64,000 bases of DNA from Candidatus Zymogenus saltonus (GCA_016929395.1 JAFGIX010000046.1:62001-126000); one strand, 5' to 3'; positions 1 to 9,640 are shown, numbered from the stretch's first letter. Numbers and translations are program-made. Notes: generated by a model from the sequence alone, not told the origin.

Positions 1-799
1 TTTTGAGCCGTCTCAGCGTCTCCGACATTATCTGCGCCAGGGATTCATACGTCTCTCTGTCGCCCTCCTCGTAGCGGGGCATATGTTTCTTCGGCAGTAT
101 CCACGTCTCGAAGGGGAAGCGGGGCGCGTACGGGGCTATGGCAACGAATATCGGGTTTTCCGACACCAGCCTTGCCCTCTGGGAGAGCTCCTGGGAGACA
201 ATGTCGCAGAAGATGCACCGCTCCTTGTAGGAGTAGTAGCGCCTTGCCCCCTCTATCTCCCTCTCCAGCCTGCTGGGCACCTCCGGCAACGCGATAAGCT
301 GGCTGTGAGAGTGCTCCAGGGACGCCCCCGCGACGCTCCCCTGGTTCTTGAAGACCATGACGAAGCGGAAGCGCAAATCCTTCTTCAGGTCGCTTATCCT
401 TTCCTTGTAGGCGACCATCACGTCGGTGACCCTGTTCAGGGGCATATCGGCCAAGTCCTCGTCGTGGTTGGGCGTCTCGATGATGACTTCGTGGGCGCCC
501 ACGCCGTTCATCTTGTCGTAGAGGCCGTCTCCGCTCCGGTCGAGGTCTCCCTCCACGACCAGCGCCGGGAATTTGTTCGGGACAACCCTCAGCGACCAGC
601 CGGTACTGTTCGGGGCGGTTCCCCCTTCCCTGAACGCCATGATCTCCCTGGGCGTCTTGTCCTCGTTTCCGGGATCGAAGGGGCAGAATCCCCCCTTTCG
701 CTCGTTGTTCTCCTCCATAAAGTCGATGGGCCTCTTTCCCCGCTCCGTGGATATGATTACCCACCTCTCCACTATCGGGTCTTTCCTCAGCTCCGGCAT
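1..799 (-). CDS. galT: Galactose-1-phosphate uridylyltransferase (GalT family), C-terminus outside window
   Basis: HIT-superfamily nucleotidyltransferase moving UMP between UDP-glucose and hexose 1-phosphate in the cytoplasm. The 266 visible residues open MPELRKDPIVERWVIIS. They include the GalT active-site segment EHSHSQL near residues 162-168 (HxHxQ, with the histidine that is uridylylated) and a CIFC zinc-site-like segment near residue 210. The family is about 340 aa, so roughly 75 residues lie beyond the left edge. The ATG overlaps the stop of the upstream GH57 gene by one base (TAATG) and follows GGAGGGG. Being last in a GH57 operon suggests it links alpha-glucan breakdown products to sugar-nucleotide pools; that role is inferred. 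Confidence 0.88.
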   Translation of the reverse strand, partial: MPELRKDPIVERWVIISTERGKRPIDFMEENNERKGGFCPFDPGNEDKTPREIMAFREGGTAPNSTGWSLRVVPNKFPALVVEGDLDRSGDGLYDKMNGVGAHEVIIETPNHDEDLADMPLNRVTDVMVAYKERISDLKKDLRFRFVMVFKNQGSVAGASLEHSHSQLIALPEVPSRLEREIEGARRYYSYKERCIFCDIVSQELSQRARLVSENPIFVAIAPYAPRFPFETWILPKKHMPRYEEGDRETYESLAQIMSETLRRLK

Positions 800-2550
800 T
801 AATCCCCTCCTTTTTTCTCTTCCCATAGGGAGAAGTCGAGATCGGGAAACGGGGTGTCCTTCTTCTCAAGATCCCCAAGAAGCTCCCAATCCCCGGTGGT
901 CGGCTCATTGCCTCCGACTATCAACTCCGCGATCCTCAAAAGCTTCTTGAAATCGTTGAAGTGCTCCGAGAAGCGCATCTCCGCGTAGTCCCTGGCCGCC
1001 CATGTGGAGATCAGAAACTGCCAGTCGGAGCTCTCCATAAGAAGAAGCTCCCTCCCCATCTGGTTCAAAACCCTTTTCAGGCCCGGGTCTTTCGTGTCAA
1101 CGCAGGTGTCCACAAGCTCGATCATCTTCCACTCCGCCTCGTAGATATGCTTCCACGTCCAGCGGGTCCAGTCGTTGAACCATATCCAATGAAATCCCCC
1201 CTCGCCCCAAGACCCCTCCGGAAGGGAGATCGCCTTTTCCGGGGGGTGATCGCTGCAGTATTCGGAGAGGGTCGTGAGCCCGACGTCAGGGTCTTCCGAG
1301 ATCTCTCTCAGCACGTGGTATATGAAGTTCGGCCCCTCGAACCACCAGTGGCCGAACAGCTCCGTGTCGTAGGGGGCGGTGATTATCCCCGGCCTGCCGA
1401 AATTGTCCCTGAAATTTTTCAGCGTTCCCTTAACGAGACTCACGAAGTGGGAGGCGTTCTCCTTTACCCTCTCCGGGATGATGTCCGGATTGTATACCTC
1501 CTTGTCTCCGAGATCCACCTTCGGGCCGGTGACCTTCCAGTAGCGGTTTCCGCCTGGGAAGTGTTTCTTGTGAAAGTCGAGGTAGTTGCCGTCCCCGGGG
1601 TAGCCGTGCTCTCCGCTCCAGACGACTATGGCCGTCTTAGGATCCCGGGTGAAGACCGCGGCCCCCTTGTCCGTAGTGTCTCCTCCGGGGGATACGACCA
1701 TGTAAGGCTCGTAGGGGGTGCGGGGTTCGTCCACCTTTGTCTCCTTGTACTCCGAGGCGAACCGCTCCCATATCTCCCTCAGTCCCCCGAACCGGTCGAG
1801 GTAGGCCCCGATCGCCTTCCCCCCCTCGAGGAGATGGGAGTCGATGATGAAGTAGTCGATCCCCTCCTCGCTCAAGACCTCCTCGACGCCCGCCCTCTTG
1901 TATCCCTGCCCCATCCCCTCCACCGGGAACTCCCAGAAGTAGGAGGGCCGATAGGCGCACTCCGGAAGCCAGATGCCGGAGGGGGGCCTCCCGAAATGCT
2001 TTTTGTAACTCTCTACGCCCAATCGAATTTGGGCCCGAACGGCCCTGTCGTATCCCAAAAGTGGGAGATAGCCGTGAGTGGCGGCGCAGGTGATTATCTC
2101 TATCGCCCCCTCATCCTGGAGCCTCGCAAACTCCCCCACTATGTTGGATTTATACCTGTCCCTGAAGCTCGTAAGGATCTCAGTGTAGAACACCCTCCAT
2201 CCCTCGGCGATATGTTTGAGGCCGAGCTCCCCCCTCCTGCCGAAGTCCTCGACGTCGTTTTTGGAGGTCTCGATCTTGTCTTCGAGATACGATGTGAAGC
2301 TGTCCCTGAATATCTGGGAGGCAAGCTGCTCGGCTAATATCGGGGTTATCCCGATAGTTACCTTGGGCATAATCCCCTCGGAAACGAGGCGGTTAAAGAC
2401 GTTGAGCAGCGGGACGTAGGTTTCCGCCGCCGCCTCGAATAGCCAGTCGGTCCCGTGGGGCCACTGTCCGTGAAACAGGACGTATGGCAGGTGAGAGTGG
2501 AGGACGAAGGTAAATGCCCCACCGGCTTTAGTTTTTTTACTTTCTTTCAA
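799..2550 (-). CDS. GH57 glycoside hydrolase, probable 1,4-alpha-glucan branching enzyme
   Basis: A 583-aa GH57 protein of the DUF1957 branching-enzyme type (as in Thermococcus TK1436). The metal/substrate motif HSHLPY is at 18-23, the nucleophile is E197 in WLPEC, and the acid/base is D395 in PYDTELFGHWW. A C-terminal helical part with SSDWQFL-type residues follows. It would create alpha-1,6 branches in glycogen-like glucans in the cytoplasm. The start is TTG: no ATG exists before residue 61, the conserved motif begins at residue 18, and AGGGGG lies upstream. Its start overlaps the preceding GH57 stop (TTGA), implying coupled translation. The specific activity is inferred from motif resemblance. 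Confidence 0.87.
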   Translation of the reverse strand: MKESKKTKAGGAFTFVLHSHLPYVLFHGQWPHGTDWLFEAAAETYVPLLNVFNRLVSEGIMPKVTIGITPILAEQLASQIFRDSFTSYLEDKIETSKNDVEDFGRRGELGLKHIAEGWRVFYTEILTSFRDRYKSNIVGEFARLQDEGAIEIITCAATHGYLPLLGYDRAVRAQIRLGVESYKKHFGRPPSGIWLPECAYRPSYFWEFPVEGMGQGYKRAGVEEVLSEEGIDYFIIDSHLLEGGKAIGAYLDRFGGLREIWERFASEYKETKVDEPRTPYEPYMVVSPGGDTTDKGAAVFTRDPKTAIVVWSGEHGYPGDGNYLDFHKKHFPGGNRYWKVTGPKVDLGDKEVYNPDIIPERVKENASHFVSLVKGTLKNFRDNFGRPGIITAPYDTELFGHWWFEGPNFIYHVLREISEDPDVGLTTLSEYCSDHPPEKAISLPEGSWGEGGFHWIWFNDWTRWTWKHIYEAEWKMIELVDTCVDTKDPGLKRVLNQMGRELLLMESSDWQFLISTWAARDYAEMRFSEHFNDFKKLLRIAELIVGGNEPTTGDWELLGDLEKKDTPFPDLDFSLWEEKKGGD

Positions 2551-4721
2551 TTTTTTGTTTCCCCCTTTCTCATTCCAGACAGCCTTGAAACGGAAATGGT
2601 AACGCCCAGATTATACTCCCTCCCCGGCCGAAGGGTGACCGGAAAGATCGGCATCAGCGCGCTCCCCTGATAGGTTTTCTCGAGCCCCCCCTCCGACTGG
2701 GACGCCGTCTCCACGCCGAAGTAGAGGAGGTCCACGGGCTCTGCCGTTTGTATCGAGACCTCAAAACCGTCGTACTCGTTTACGAGGGAGAACCGGTCTA
2801 CGCCTTTTATCTCGCCCCGCTCCCTTAAGAGAATCTTTTCGCCGCCAGGATGCGTAAGATACCGCATCGGGTCTTCGCCCCCCAGCAGTGTGAAGTTCAG
2901 CTCCGGGGCGAAGAAGAGCTTTAACTCCCCGCCGCCTAAGCTTGTCAGCCTGTATTTTACATTAAACGACGGCCCCCCGACATCCACATTATACACCTTT
3001 TTTATCTCGATAGGAAACGGTTCCTGAGATATTTTAATCTCTCCCCTCTTTTTTAGGGAGACCTTGACCGACTCCTTCCCGGCGCCGCACTTCTCGACTT
3101 TGTAGAGGCCGCCGGAGAAGTCGCCCGTTTCCACGTACGATTCTTTGACAAGCTGCTCGACCGTGGGGGGTGCGGAGAAGACCCGGTCGATGAAGGAGTA
3201 TCTCCTGTTTCTGTCGTAGGTGAGGAGGTCGAATATCCCCTCCTCCTTGACGACGATCCTGTCGTGGATGGAGGCCGGGGCGTCCCCCTCCGACCCCTCG
3301 TCTTTTATCGATTGTTTCGCCTCTTCGTGGTAGGCCTCGAACCTGCGGGAGAGGGTGTTAGTGAGGCAGAAGTTGAAGTCCCTGAGGTCGAGGTGGTAGA
3401 GGGTTCCCCCCTCCGCCGGGGAGATGTAGGCGGTGAACAACTCGGTCCCGATAAGGATTTCGTCCATGCCGTCGGCGTTTATGTCGGTGACCTCCAGCGT
3501 AGGGAGGTCTTTTGAGTCGATGAGCCTCTCCGCCCTTATGAGGTTCTCGAAGACGGCGTGGCGGAGGTAGTTAAGATAAAGCCCCCCGAAGAGGCCGTGC
3601 CAGTAGGCGCAGTTGCACTGGGAGGCCATCAGGTAATCGTAGGCTTTTGTAAGCTCCTTTTTAGGGACGGCCTTCTTTCCATCGGCGGCGTCGGCAATCA
3701 GAGACTGTAGCTTTTTGCTTACGTGGTGCATCCTCTTGTGCATGTTGTTCGACTCCGGGTACTTGGCCAAAAAATTGTTGAAAAATCCCCCTCTGATGAA
3801 CGGCCGGGCTTCTTCCCTAAATCCCGAATCCTCCACCCTTTTCATCACTCCCTTGTAGCTCAGGATCGCCCTTGGGGGAAGCGCCCACTCGGTCATCTCC
3901 TGATAGCTGGCCGTGGGGAGGTAGACCCTCCCCGCAGGCGGGTATTTCTCCATATACTCGGAGAAGGTCATCAGGTTTATCCAGTTGGAGTTTTCTTTCA
4001 GGGCCGCAAAAAATTTTTCGAGCCACTCCCCGTCGAAGACCCACTCGTATGTCCCGGGCCAGACCCCGAACTTCTCCCCGTCGTCGCCGTATACAATGCC
4101 GGCCCCCGGCTTCGACTCGGCGACCTCCTTGAGCCTCGTGATCGTCTCCTCCACATCCTCGAAGGGGATGGCGTATCTCAGGCCCCTGTCGATGGGAAAG
4201 ACCGCCAGCGTATGTCCAGAGTTTTCCGTTATGTAGTAGCCGAAGAGCTCTTCGCCAGACAAGCCCGAATAGCGGAAATGGGTGTCGTCGAGAAGGGTAT
4301 ATTTTATCCCCGCCGGGCCGGTTATGCGGGGCACCGTCGGCTCCCAGACCCTCTCCGCCAGCCACATCCCGTTCGGGTGTCTGCCGAAGTTTTTCTTTAT
4401 ATAACTCGACATCTTATCGATCTGCCTTACGGCGTCGATCTCCGGGATGATCGGGATTACCGGCTCGTAATAGGCACCCCCCATTATCTCCACTTGCCCT
4501 CTCGCTGCGAGGGTTTTAAGCTTCTCGATATACTCCGGCCTGTTGGCCTCGATCCAGTCCAGAAGCGGCCCGGTGTTGTGGATTGTGAGCCTTATCTCCG
4601 GGTGCTTGATCAAAAGATCAAGGAACTTGTTGTAGGAGCGCTCGTAGGCGCCCTCGATGACCCAGGGGAAATTCCCCACCGGCTGGTGGTTGTGAATCCC
4701 GATTATCAGATTTACTCCCAT
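2547..4721 (-). CDS. GH57 4-alpha-glucanotransferase (amylomaltase-like)
   Basis: A 724-aa protein matching the GH57 4-alpha-glucanotransferase/alpha-amylase branch, with catalytic domain followed by DUF1925/DUF1926-type beta domains. Visible motifs are HNHQP (10-14), GAYYEPVIP (82-90), WLAERVWEP with nucleophile E123, and YGDDGEKFGVWPGT with D213/D214. These positions coincide with E123 and D214 of the Thermococcus litoralis enzyme. It would transfer or disproportionate malto-oligosaccharides. It starts immediately after the stop of the upstream GH57 gene and overlaps the next gene by 4 bp, so it is a middle member of the operon. An alpha-amylase activity cannot be excluded. Confidence 0.88.
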   Translation of the reverse strand: MGVNLIIGIHNHQPVGNFPWVIEGAYERSYNKFLDLLIKHPEIRLTIHNTGPLLDWIEANRPEYIEKLKTLAARGQVEIMGGAYYEPVIPIIPEIDAVRQIDKMSSYIKKNFGRHPNGMWLAERVWEPTVPRITGPAGIKYTLLDDTHFRYSGLSGEELFGYYITENSGHTLAVFPIDRGLRYAIPFEDVEETITRLKEVAESKPGAGIVYGDDGEKFGVWPGTYEWVFDGEWLEKFFAALKENSNWINLMTFSEYMEKYPPAGRVYLPTASYQEMTEWALPPRAILSYKGVMKRVEDSGFREEARPFIRGGFFNNFLAKYPESNNMHKRMHHVSKKLQSLIADAADGKKAVPKKELTKAYDYLMASQCNCAYWHGLFGGLYLNYLRHAVFENLIRAERLIDSKDLPTLEVTDINADGMDEILIGTELFTAYISPAEGGTLYHLDLRDFNFCLTNTLSRRFEAYHEEAKQSIKDEGSEGDAPASIHDRIVVKEEGIFDLLTYDRNRRYSFIDRVFSAPPTVEQLVKESYVETGDFSGGLYKVEKCGAGKESVKVSLKKRGEIKISQEPFPIEIKKVYNVDVGGPSFNVKYRLTSLGGGELKLFFAPELNFTLLGGEDPMRYLTHPGGEKILLRERGEIKGVDRFSLVNEYDGFEVSIQTAEPVDLLYFGVETASQSEGGLEKTYQGSALMPIFPVTLRPGREYNLGVTISVSRLSGMRKGETKN

Positions 4722-6932
4722 CTAAGCGCTCCAGTTTATCATCTCGAAGTCTTTCCCCGGAACCTTGAGGGTGAGTACCCCCCGCCGGGGATAGCGGGCC
4801 AACCCTATGCCGTCCGTCGTGATCTTGAGGTAAAAGTCGAAAGAGTCTCCCTCCTTGAGGCCCAGGGACGAGAACTTGACGGAAAACTCGACCACCGAGT
4901 CGACCCCGACGGTGTCAGCCTCTCCTATTATTTGATACTCCCCATCGTCAATGCGGGAGGAGAGCCTGTATTTATCCATACCCCTCCTCAGCGGGAATTC
5001 TATCTTGAACAACCTTTCGCCCCTGACGTGAAACGCCACCCCGAACCCCTCGTCCAAGAGGGCGGTGTCCACGATGTCCAGCCTTACGTAAAGGTTTTCG
5101 AGGGAAAAACCGAAGTGGAGGCTTTCCACGATCGACCTCCCGCCGAACATGGTGCCCATGATTGGGTTGCACTCGTACTTCCCTGCGTCCGCCCACTCGT
5201 AAAAGTCGTCTATTTTCCCGTTGACGTTCGGCTCTATGAATCCGACCGGTGGGATTACATCGAAATCCCTCGCCTTTCCCGATATGGGGTAGGAGAGGAT
5301 GTCCGGGGGCTCCGCTCCCGTCAGGCGAAAGACGCTCTTGAGGTTTTCCCTAAATAGGGAGTCGAACTCGTCTGTGAGATCGGTGTGAAAATCGTCGCCG
5401 AACCACCAGAACCAGTCGCTCCCCTCGGCGGTATAGAGGGCGTCCCTGGCGGCCTTTAAACTCTCCGGCAGGGCATCAATCCCGCCTTTCTCCTCGATCT
5501 CTACGAGGTGTTTTTTGGCAAGGGAGACCATGTCCCACCCCCTGTTGTCCTCCAGGTGTCCTATCCAGACCCCGAAGTTGTGGTTTATCCAGGAGCCGGA
5601 GTGGAGGCGGTCAATGGTCTTTGCAGGAGGGTTCTTGTCGATATACTCCCCGATCGTCGTGGGCCAGGCAGGGATCGATCCGTCCCTTCCCGTCAGCGCC
5701 TCGTATACTCCCCTTAAGAAGCCCTCGCCGCCGTCCATATACCCCTCCCACGGGTTTTCGCCGTCTAGGATCACGGATATGAGGGTTGGGGCGCCCCCCC
5801 TCTTTTCCACGATCCTGTTTATCTGCCTTATGAAGTCGGCGGCGGCCTTCTCCGGGTCGTTGCTGGCATAAGAGAAGCCTATAAGGTCCGAAAGCCTCCT
5901 GTCCCGAAAGACGACGTTCACGCTGCTCCCCTCGTGGGTGGCTTTATAAGGCGCATAGATGTCGGGCCTCTTGTCCCCCTTGCCCCCCTCAATGTGGGAG
6001 TTGAGGAGGACATCCTGATCCGTTGCCATCCACTCAATCCCGAGGGAGTCGATGACGGGAATAATCTCCGGGGAGACTGAGCCCTCCGGGGGCCACAGCC
6101 CCCTGGGCCTTATCCCCACCTTTTCCTCGAAGTATCGAAATCCCAGCTCAACCTGATCCCTTGCGTCCTCGACGCTCGAAAACCTACCCGGCAGCGATAC
6201 GTCCGGCATCGCCCTCATGGCTGAATCCGTGTCGATGAGAAGGGGGAGGATCGGGTGATAATAGGGGCTTGTGGTAAGCTCCACCATCCCCTCGTCCGAG
6301 GCCCTTTTGTAGAGGGGGATCAGGCTTTTCATCACATCGATCTGGGCCTCGATGATGGTTTTTTTGTCCCCCTCGGTGAAATCCATTCCCTTCTCAATGA
6401 GCCCTTTTATCCCGTCGTATTGCCTCCTCATGAAGTAACCGCACCACGTCAGGTTGAAGAGGGCCTGGAGGTCTGCTATGTCCCGGTCGGAGAACCGGGA
6501 GGCGAGGATTTCCGGATTCTCCCCGTCAGGGTTGTTCCCCCGGATGACCAGGAGCTCCCGGTAACGGGGATACGGATTGACCTGTGTCTCCCAGCGGTTC
6601 ATGAAGAAGTTCCTGATGATGAATACCCTCTCCTGGAGCGTCAGATCGGCCGGATTTTTGAGCGCGAGGTCGACATAAAAGTCTTTTTTTGAGTCGAAAG
6701 GCTCTTCGGTGTAGTCGGCAATCTGGGAGATGAGGGACGGAACGAGGTTTATGTTCATCCTCATCTCCGGGTATTCTAGAGCCAGGCGAACCATATCGTA
6801 ATACCCCTTCGCCGAGTGGAGCCTGACGAAGGGGAGGAGGAACCTTCCCGTTTTCGGGTCTTTGTACGAGGGCTGGTGCATGTGCCAGAGAAAGGCGACA
6901 TGTGCCGTCCGTCGAGGTCGGGAGCGCTTCAA
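4722..6932 (-). CDS. GH57 glycoside hydrolase, amylopullulanase-like, with C-terminal carbohydrate-binding-like domain
   Basis: A 736-aa GH57 protein. It has HMHQP at 17-21, YYHPILPLL near 224-232, E283 in WPPEGSV as likely nucleophile and D390 in LDGENPWE as likely acid. The last 180 residues form a beta-rich region resembling glucodextranase-type C-terminal or DOMON-like modules. It is probably an intracellular alpha-glucan hydrolase (alpha-amylase/pullulanase type); no signal peptide is seen. The start is TTG, preceded by GGGAGGTAG at good spacing, and the gene begins 2 bp after the upstream GH57 stop. Exact linkage specificity cannot be read from the sequence. Confidence 0.83.
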   Translation of the reverse strand: MKRSRPRRTAHVAFLWHMHQPSYKDPKTGRFLLPFVRLHSAKGYYDMVRLALEYPEMRMNINLVPSLISQIADYTEEPFDSKKDFYVDLALKNPADLTLQERVFIIRNFFMNRWETQVNPYPRYRELLVIRGNNPDGENPEILASRFSDRDIADLQALFNLTWCGYFMRRQYDGIKGLIEKGMDFTEGDKKTIIEAQIDVMKSLIPLYKRASDEGMVELTTSPYYHPILPLLIDTDSAMRAMPDVSLPGRFSSVEDARDQVELGFRYFEEKVGIRPRGLWPPEGSVSPEIIPVIDSLGIEWMATDQDVLLNSHIEGGKGDKRPDIYAPYKATHEGSSVNVVFRDRRLSDLIGFSYASNDPEKAAADFIRQINRIVEKRGGAPTLISVILDGENPWEGYMDGGEGFLRGVYEALTGRDGSIPAWPTTIGEYIDKNPPAKTIDRLHSGSWINHNFGVWIGHLEDNRGWDMVSLAKKHLVEIEEKGGIDALPESLKAARDALYTAEGSDWFWWFGDDFHTDLTDEFDSLFRENLKSVFRLTGAEPPDILSYPISGKARDFDVIPPVGFIEPNVNGKIDDFYEWADAGKYECNPIMGTMFGGRSIVESLHFGFSLENLYVRLDIVDTALLDEGFGVAFHVRGERLFKIEFPLRRGMDKYRLSSRIDDGEYQIIGEADTVGVDSVVEFSVKFSSLGLKEGDSFDFYLKITTDGIGLARYPRRGVLTLKVPGKDFEMINWSA

Positions 6933-6934
6933 CT

Positions 6935-9598
6935 CTACCTCCCGCTGTAACTGATAAGGGATATTCCCCCTTCTCTGATGTTTGGGCTGGAGCCTATTTC
7001 AACGATCTCCCTCGTAAGGGAGATCGTAAATTCCGTTGAGGCCGATTTCGAGAGCTTGAAGATCGGGGTTATCTTCGCCCCGGACTGGTGGTAACCCAGA
7101 CGGGAGTGGTCCTCGAAGACGAAGTCCTTGTAGAACTGGTGAACTGCGGGGGAGATCGCCATGTCCTCCATCAGCCTTGAGGTCTTGTCCATGAATCGAT
7201 AGGTGTGGATGTCGTAGAAGCTGCCGTATAGGGGGGTCTTTATCGTCAGGACGTACTTGAGCTCATCCGGCAGGAAAATGGTCTCCGTGATGTCCCTCTG
7301 GGCAAAGCCGCCGTTTTTCGGGAAATCGGTTACCTGATAGTTAAGGGCTATCTTTTTTTCTATGTCGCTTCCGTTTATCTTGACGAAAGATTCGAGCACC
7401 CCGTCGATGTCGTCGGCGGGGGTGACGGAGTTCACAAGCTCCGGCATGAACAGGACCTTGTCCCAAATCGGGTCTTTTTCGTCCTTCAGCTTGGTCACGG
7501 TGAACTTGACGTGAAACTCGTCGTCGAATATGATAAAGGTCTTCTTGAGGGATACGGGAAGCCTCTTTCCGTCGCCGAAGTCGAGGTCCTGGGTGGCCTC
7601 GACGGTGACCGTGAGCTTCTCCCCGTTCACCGAGTAGTCTGTAAGCTCGAATATCTCGTAGTCGAAAGAGGCCGCTATGGTAAGCTCTCCGGAGTCGTTC
7701 TTGAATGCGAGGTTCGCCCTGTAGGCGTCGCGGCAGTACTCGACCCGGGAATCGTCCTCGAGGAAGACCCTCAGCTCGCTGTCCGGCTCCGTGTGGATGA
7801 GGCACTGGCTGTAAAAGCCGGTTGCCGGAAACATCGGCATCTCCGTTACGAGGGTCTCGGCGGAGGCGAGTATCTTCTTGAAGTTCATCCCCTTGAAGTA
7901 GGGGGAGTGTATCTGGTGGTGGATGACCGTTCCCGCGACCTTCGATATGACAAGGTATTGCTGGTCGGTGTTGATGACAACCTCGTCGTTTCCGTCGTAG
8001 TCCCAGTCCACGATCTCCATGGTCGTCCGGGGAAACAGCCCCCATGTCTCGGTGATCTCGGAGAGGAGGTAGTCCGCAAGCCTGTCCGCAACTGCGATGT
8101 AGGCGAGGCCCGTCAGGTCGTAATATGTGCATGAGCCGAAGTTCGGATGTCGGGAGGCCCAGCGGGGGTCTTCCTGATAGGTGATGTTTCTTATGGTGTG
8201 GATCAGGTCGTAGGCCTTCAGGATGTTTTCGTCGTAATACTCCGCCAGAAATATCCTGATAAAATCGTACCTGTTCCTGGCCGAGAGGACCCTCGGCGTG
8301 ATCTCCGACATAAGGATGTGGGAGCTGCCTCCCTTGTTCTCGAGCTCTTTCGTCACCCGCTCGAGGACGACCTTTTCCACCCGCTCCTGGGCCTTTTCGA
8401 GGTCCCTCAGGCACGAGATTACCCTTCTCAGCTTCGGGTCGCCGAAGGTGACTCCCCTGATTCCCCGCTTCATCGTCCAGCTCTCGAACTCCTGATAGCT
8501 GGTGCTTGTCTTCATCGGGTATGTGTCTATGTAGCCGTACCTCTCGAAATATTCCCTCAACGTGGTAAAGGATGTGTCCTCAGATTCGGCAACGATCCTG
8601 AAGAACTCCTCCATCCACTCCCGGTCGGCCGCAGGGTCTTTGCTCCACTGGCCGAAGAGCTCCGCGTCGTTGAAGATGAACATGAGGGGGGGCGTGTCCT
8701 TGTTCGATTTTTTCTTTATGAGGTCCGCCGCCACCATCGCCTTTCTGCGAATCATATCAAGGTACTCAGTAGGCGTAAAGGTGGGGTCAGGGCCGAAGAT
8801 GGGGCGCCTCTTCAGGAGGAAATAGCGCAGCTCGCTGTGGATGGGGGCCACGAAAAAGGGTTTTCCCATTATCTCATCACGGTACACCGTAAAAAGGGCA
8901 TCCTCCTTGAAGTAGGGCATGGTGGACTGGAGGGCGGGGTCGACCACCCCGAAGTGTTTGAGGCTCAGGTTCCCCTCCTCGTCCGAGGAGGCGATATCGG
9001 AGGTGAAGAAGGTCTCCACGTCGAGGTAGTAGATGGGAAGCGCCCCCAGATCCTCCATCCCCGTAGAGAGCTGGTAGAGGAGGATTTCTCCCACCTCCCT
9101 CTCTACGATGTGAAAGCCGTCCCACTCGCTTGCCGGAACGCCGAAGAACCTGTCGGTGGCGATGCCGTATCTTACCATCTGGAAGTGGGTATCGTCCATC
9201 CTGGAGGAGAGCTGGGGGAACGACTCGTCTATAAGTCCCCCGACGATCTTCACCTTGCCGGTGTCCACTTGGGTCTTCATCCGGTTAAGGAAATCCATCT
9301 CGCGGCGGGAGGCGTAGTTTATCAGGGGGCCGGATATATGAAAGTTCAGCTTCAACCCGTCGACGTTTCCCCCCTTCCCCTCGAGCATCTCAATCATAGG
9401 GTAGTAGCAGTTGGCAAAGACCTCGTCCCTGACCGCCTGAAGCTGGAAGTGGGGCTGGTGGAAGTGGAGGCAGAGGTTGATGTAAAATCTCTCCGGCGAT
9501 TGCTTCGGTGATTGCTTCGGTGATTGCTTCGGTGATTGATTCGGTGATTGATTTTGCGGGTCTTTCGGCATATTCGGACGTTCTTTTCGATTAATCAT
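6935..9598 (-). CDS. GH57 family glycoside hydrolase, first gene of the glucan operon
   Basis: An 887-aa protein with the GH57 fold at the N-terminus: HFHQP at 45-49, GGLIDESFPQL at 120-130, E166 in FHIVERE as candidate nucleophile, and FNDAELFGQW as the acid motif. A long beta-rich C-terminal half follows. The first 37 residues are a low-complexity QSPK repeat coded by 12-bp tandem units. The promoter just upstream predicts transcription starting near 9605. The ATG at 9598 would then have only a 6-nt leader, and the second ATG at 9571 (MPKDPQ) is an equally good start. Neither has a clear Shine-Dalgarno site. Activity is probably alpha-amylase-like; the substrate is unknown. Confidence 0.8.
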   Translation of the reverse strand: MINRKERPNMPKDPQNQSPNQSPKQSPKQSPKQSPERFYINLCLHFHQPHFQLQAVRDEVFANCYYPMIEMLEGKGGNVDGLKLNFHISGPLINYASRREMDFLNRMKTQVDTGKVKIVGGLIDESFPQLSSRMDDTHFQMVRYGIATDRFFGVPASEWDGFHIVEREVGEILLYQLSTGMEDLGALPIYYLDVETFFTSDIASSDEEGNLSLKHFGVVDPALQSTMPYFKEDALFTVYRDEIMGKPFFVAPIHSELRYFLLKRRPIFGPDPTFTPTEYLDMIRRKAMVAADLIKKKSNKDTPPLMFIFNDAELFGQWSKDPAADREWMEEFFRIVAESEDTSFTTLREYFERYGYIDTYPMKTSTSYQEFESWTMKRGIRGVTFGDPKLRRVISCLRDLEKAQERVEKVVLERVTKELENKGGSSHILMSEITPRVLSARNRYDFIRIFLAEYYDENILKAYDLIHTIRNITYQEDPRWASRHPNFGSCTYYDLTGLAYIAVADRLADYLLSEITETWGLFPRTTMEIVDWDYDGNDEVVINTDQQYLVISKVAGTVIHHQIHSPYFKGMNFKKILASAETLVTEMPMFPATGFYSQCLIHTEPDSELRVFLEDDSRVEYCRDAYRANLAFKNDSGELTIAASFDYEIFELTDYSVNGEKLTVTVEATQDLDFGDGKRLPVSLKKTFIIFDDEFHVKFTVTKLKDEKDPIWDKVLFMPELVNSVTPADDIDGVLESFVKINGSDIEKKIALNYQVTDFPKNGGFAQRDITETIFLPDELKYVLTIKTPLYGSFYDIHTYRFMDKTSRLMEDMAISPAVHQFYKDFVFEDHSRLGYHQSGAKITPIFKLSKSASTEFTISLTREIVEIGSSPNIREGGISLISYSGR
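9495..9554 (-). repeat. In-frame 12-bp tandem repeat, five units
   Basis: Five consecutive 12-bp units (ggYgattgMttY type) start at 9495, 9507, 9519, 9531 and 9543. They encode repeated Gln-Ser-Pro-Lys/Asn at the N-terminus of the first GH57 protein. Because 12 is divisible by three, copy-number change would lengthen or shorten the tail without shifting frame. Confidence 0.9.
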
Positions 9599-9611
9599 CT
9601 GTAAAAATGGA

Positions 9612-9640
9612 ATTATACTCCCCGTAGCTTAATGTGTCAA
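9612..9640 (-). promoter_or_regulatory. Sigma-70 promoter of the GH57/galT operon
   Basis: On the minus strand TTGACA (9640-9635) and TATAAT (9617-9612) are separated by exactly 17 bp, a perfect match to the vegetative consensus. The predicted start is near 9605, just ahead of the first GH57 gene. The five downstream genes overlap or are at most 2 bp apart, so this one promoter probably drives all of them. Confidence 0.85.

Noticed and set aside
3723-5357. Long plus-strand open frame of 544 codons
   Set aside because: It is antisense to two GH57 genes with clear catalytic motifs. Its protein (many VR, PD and GV pairs) is the mirror of GC-rich coding DNA.
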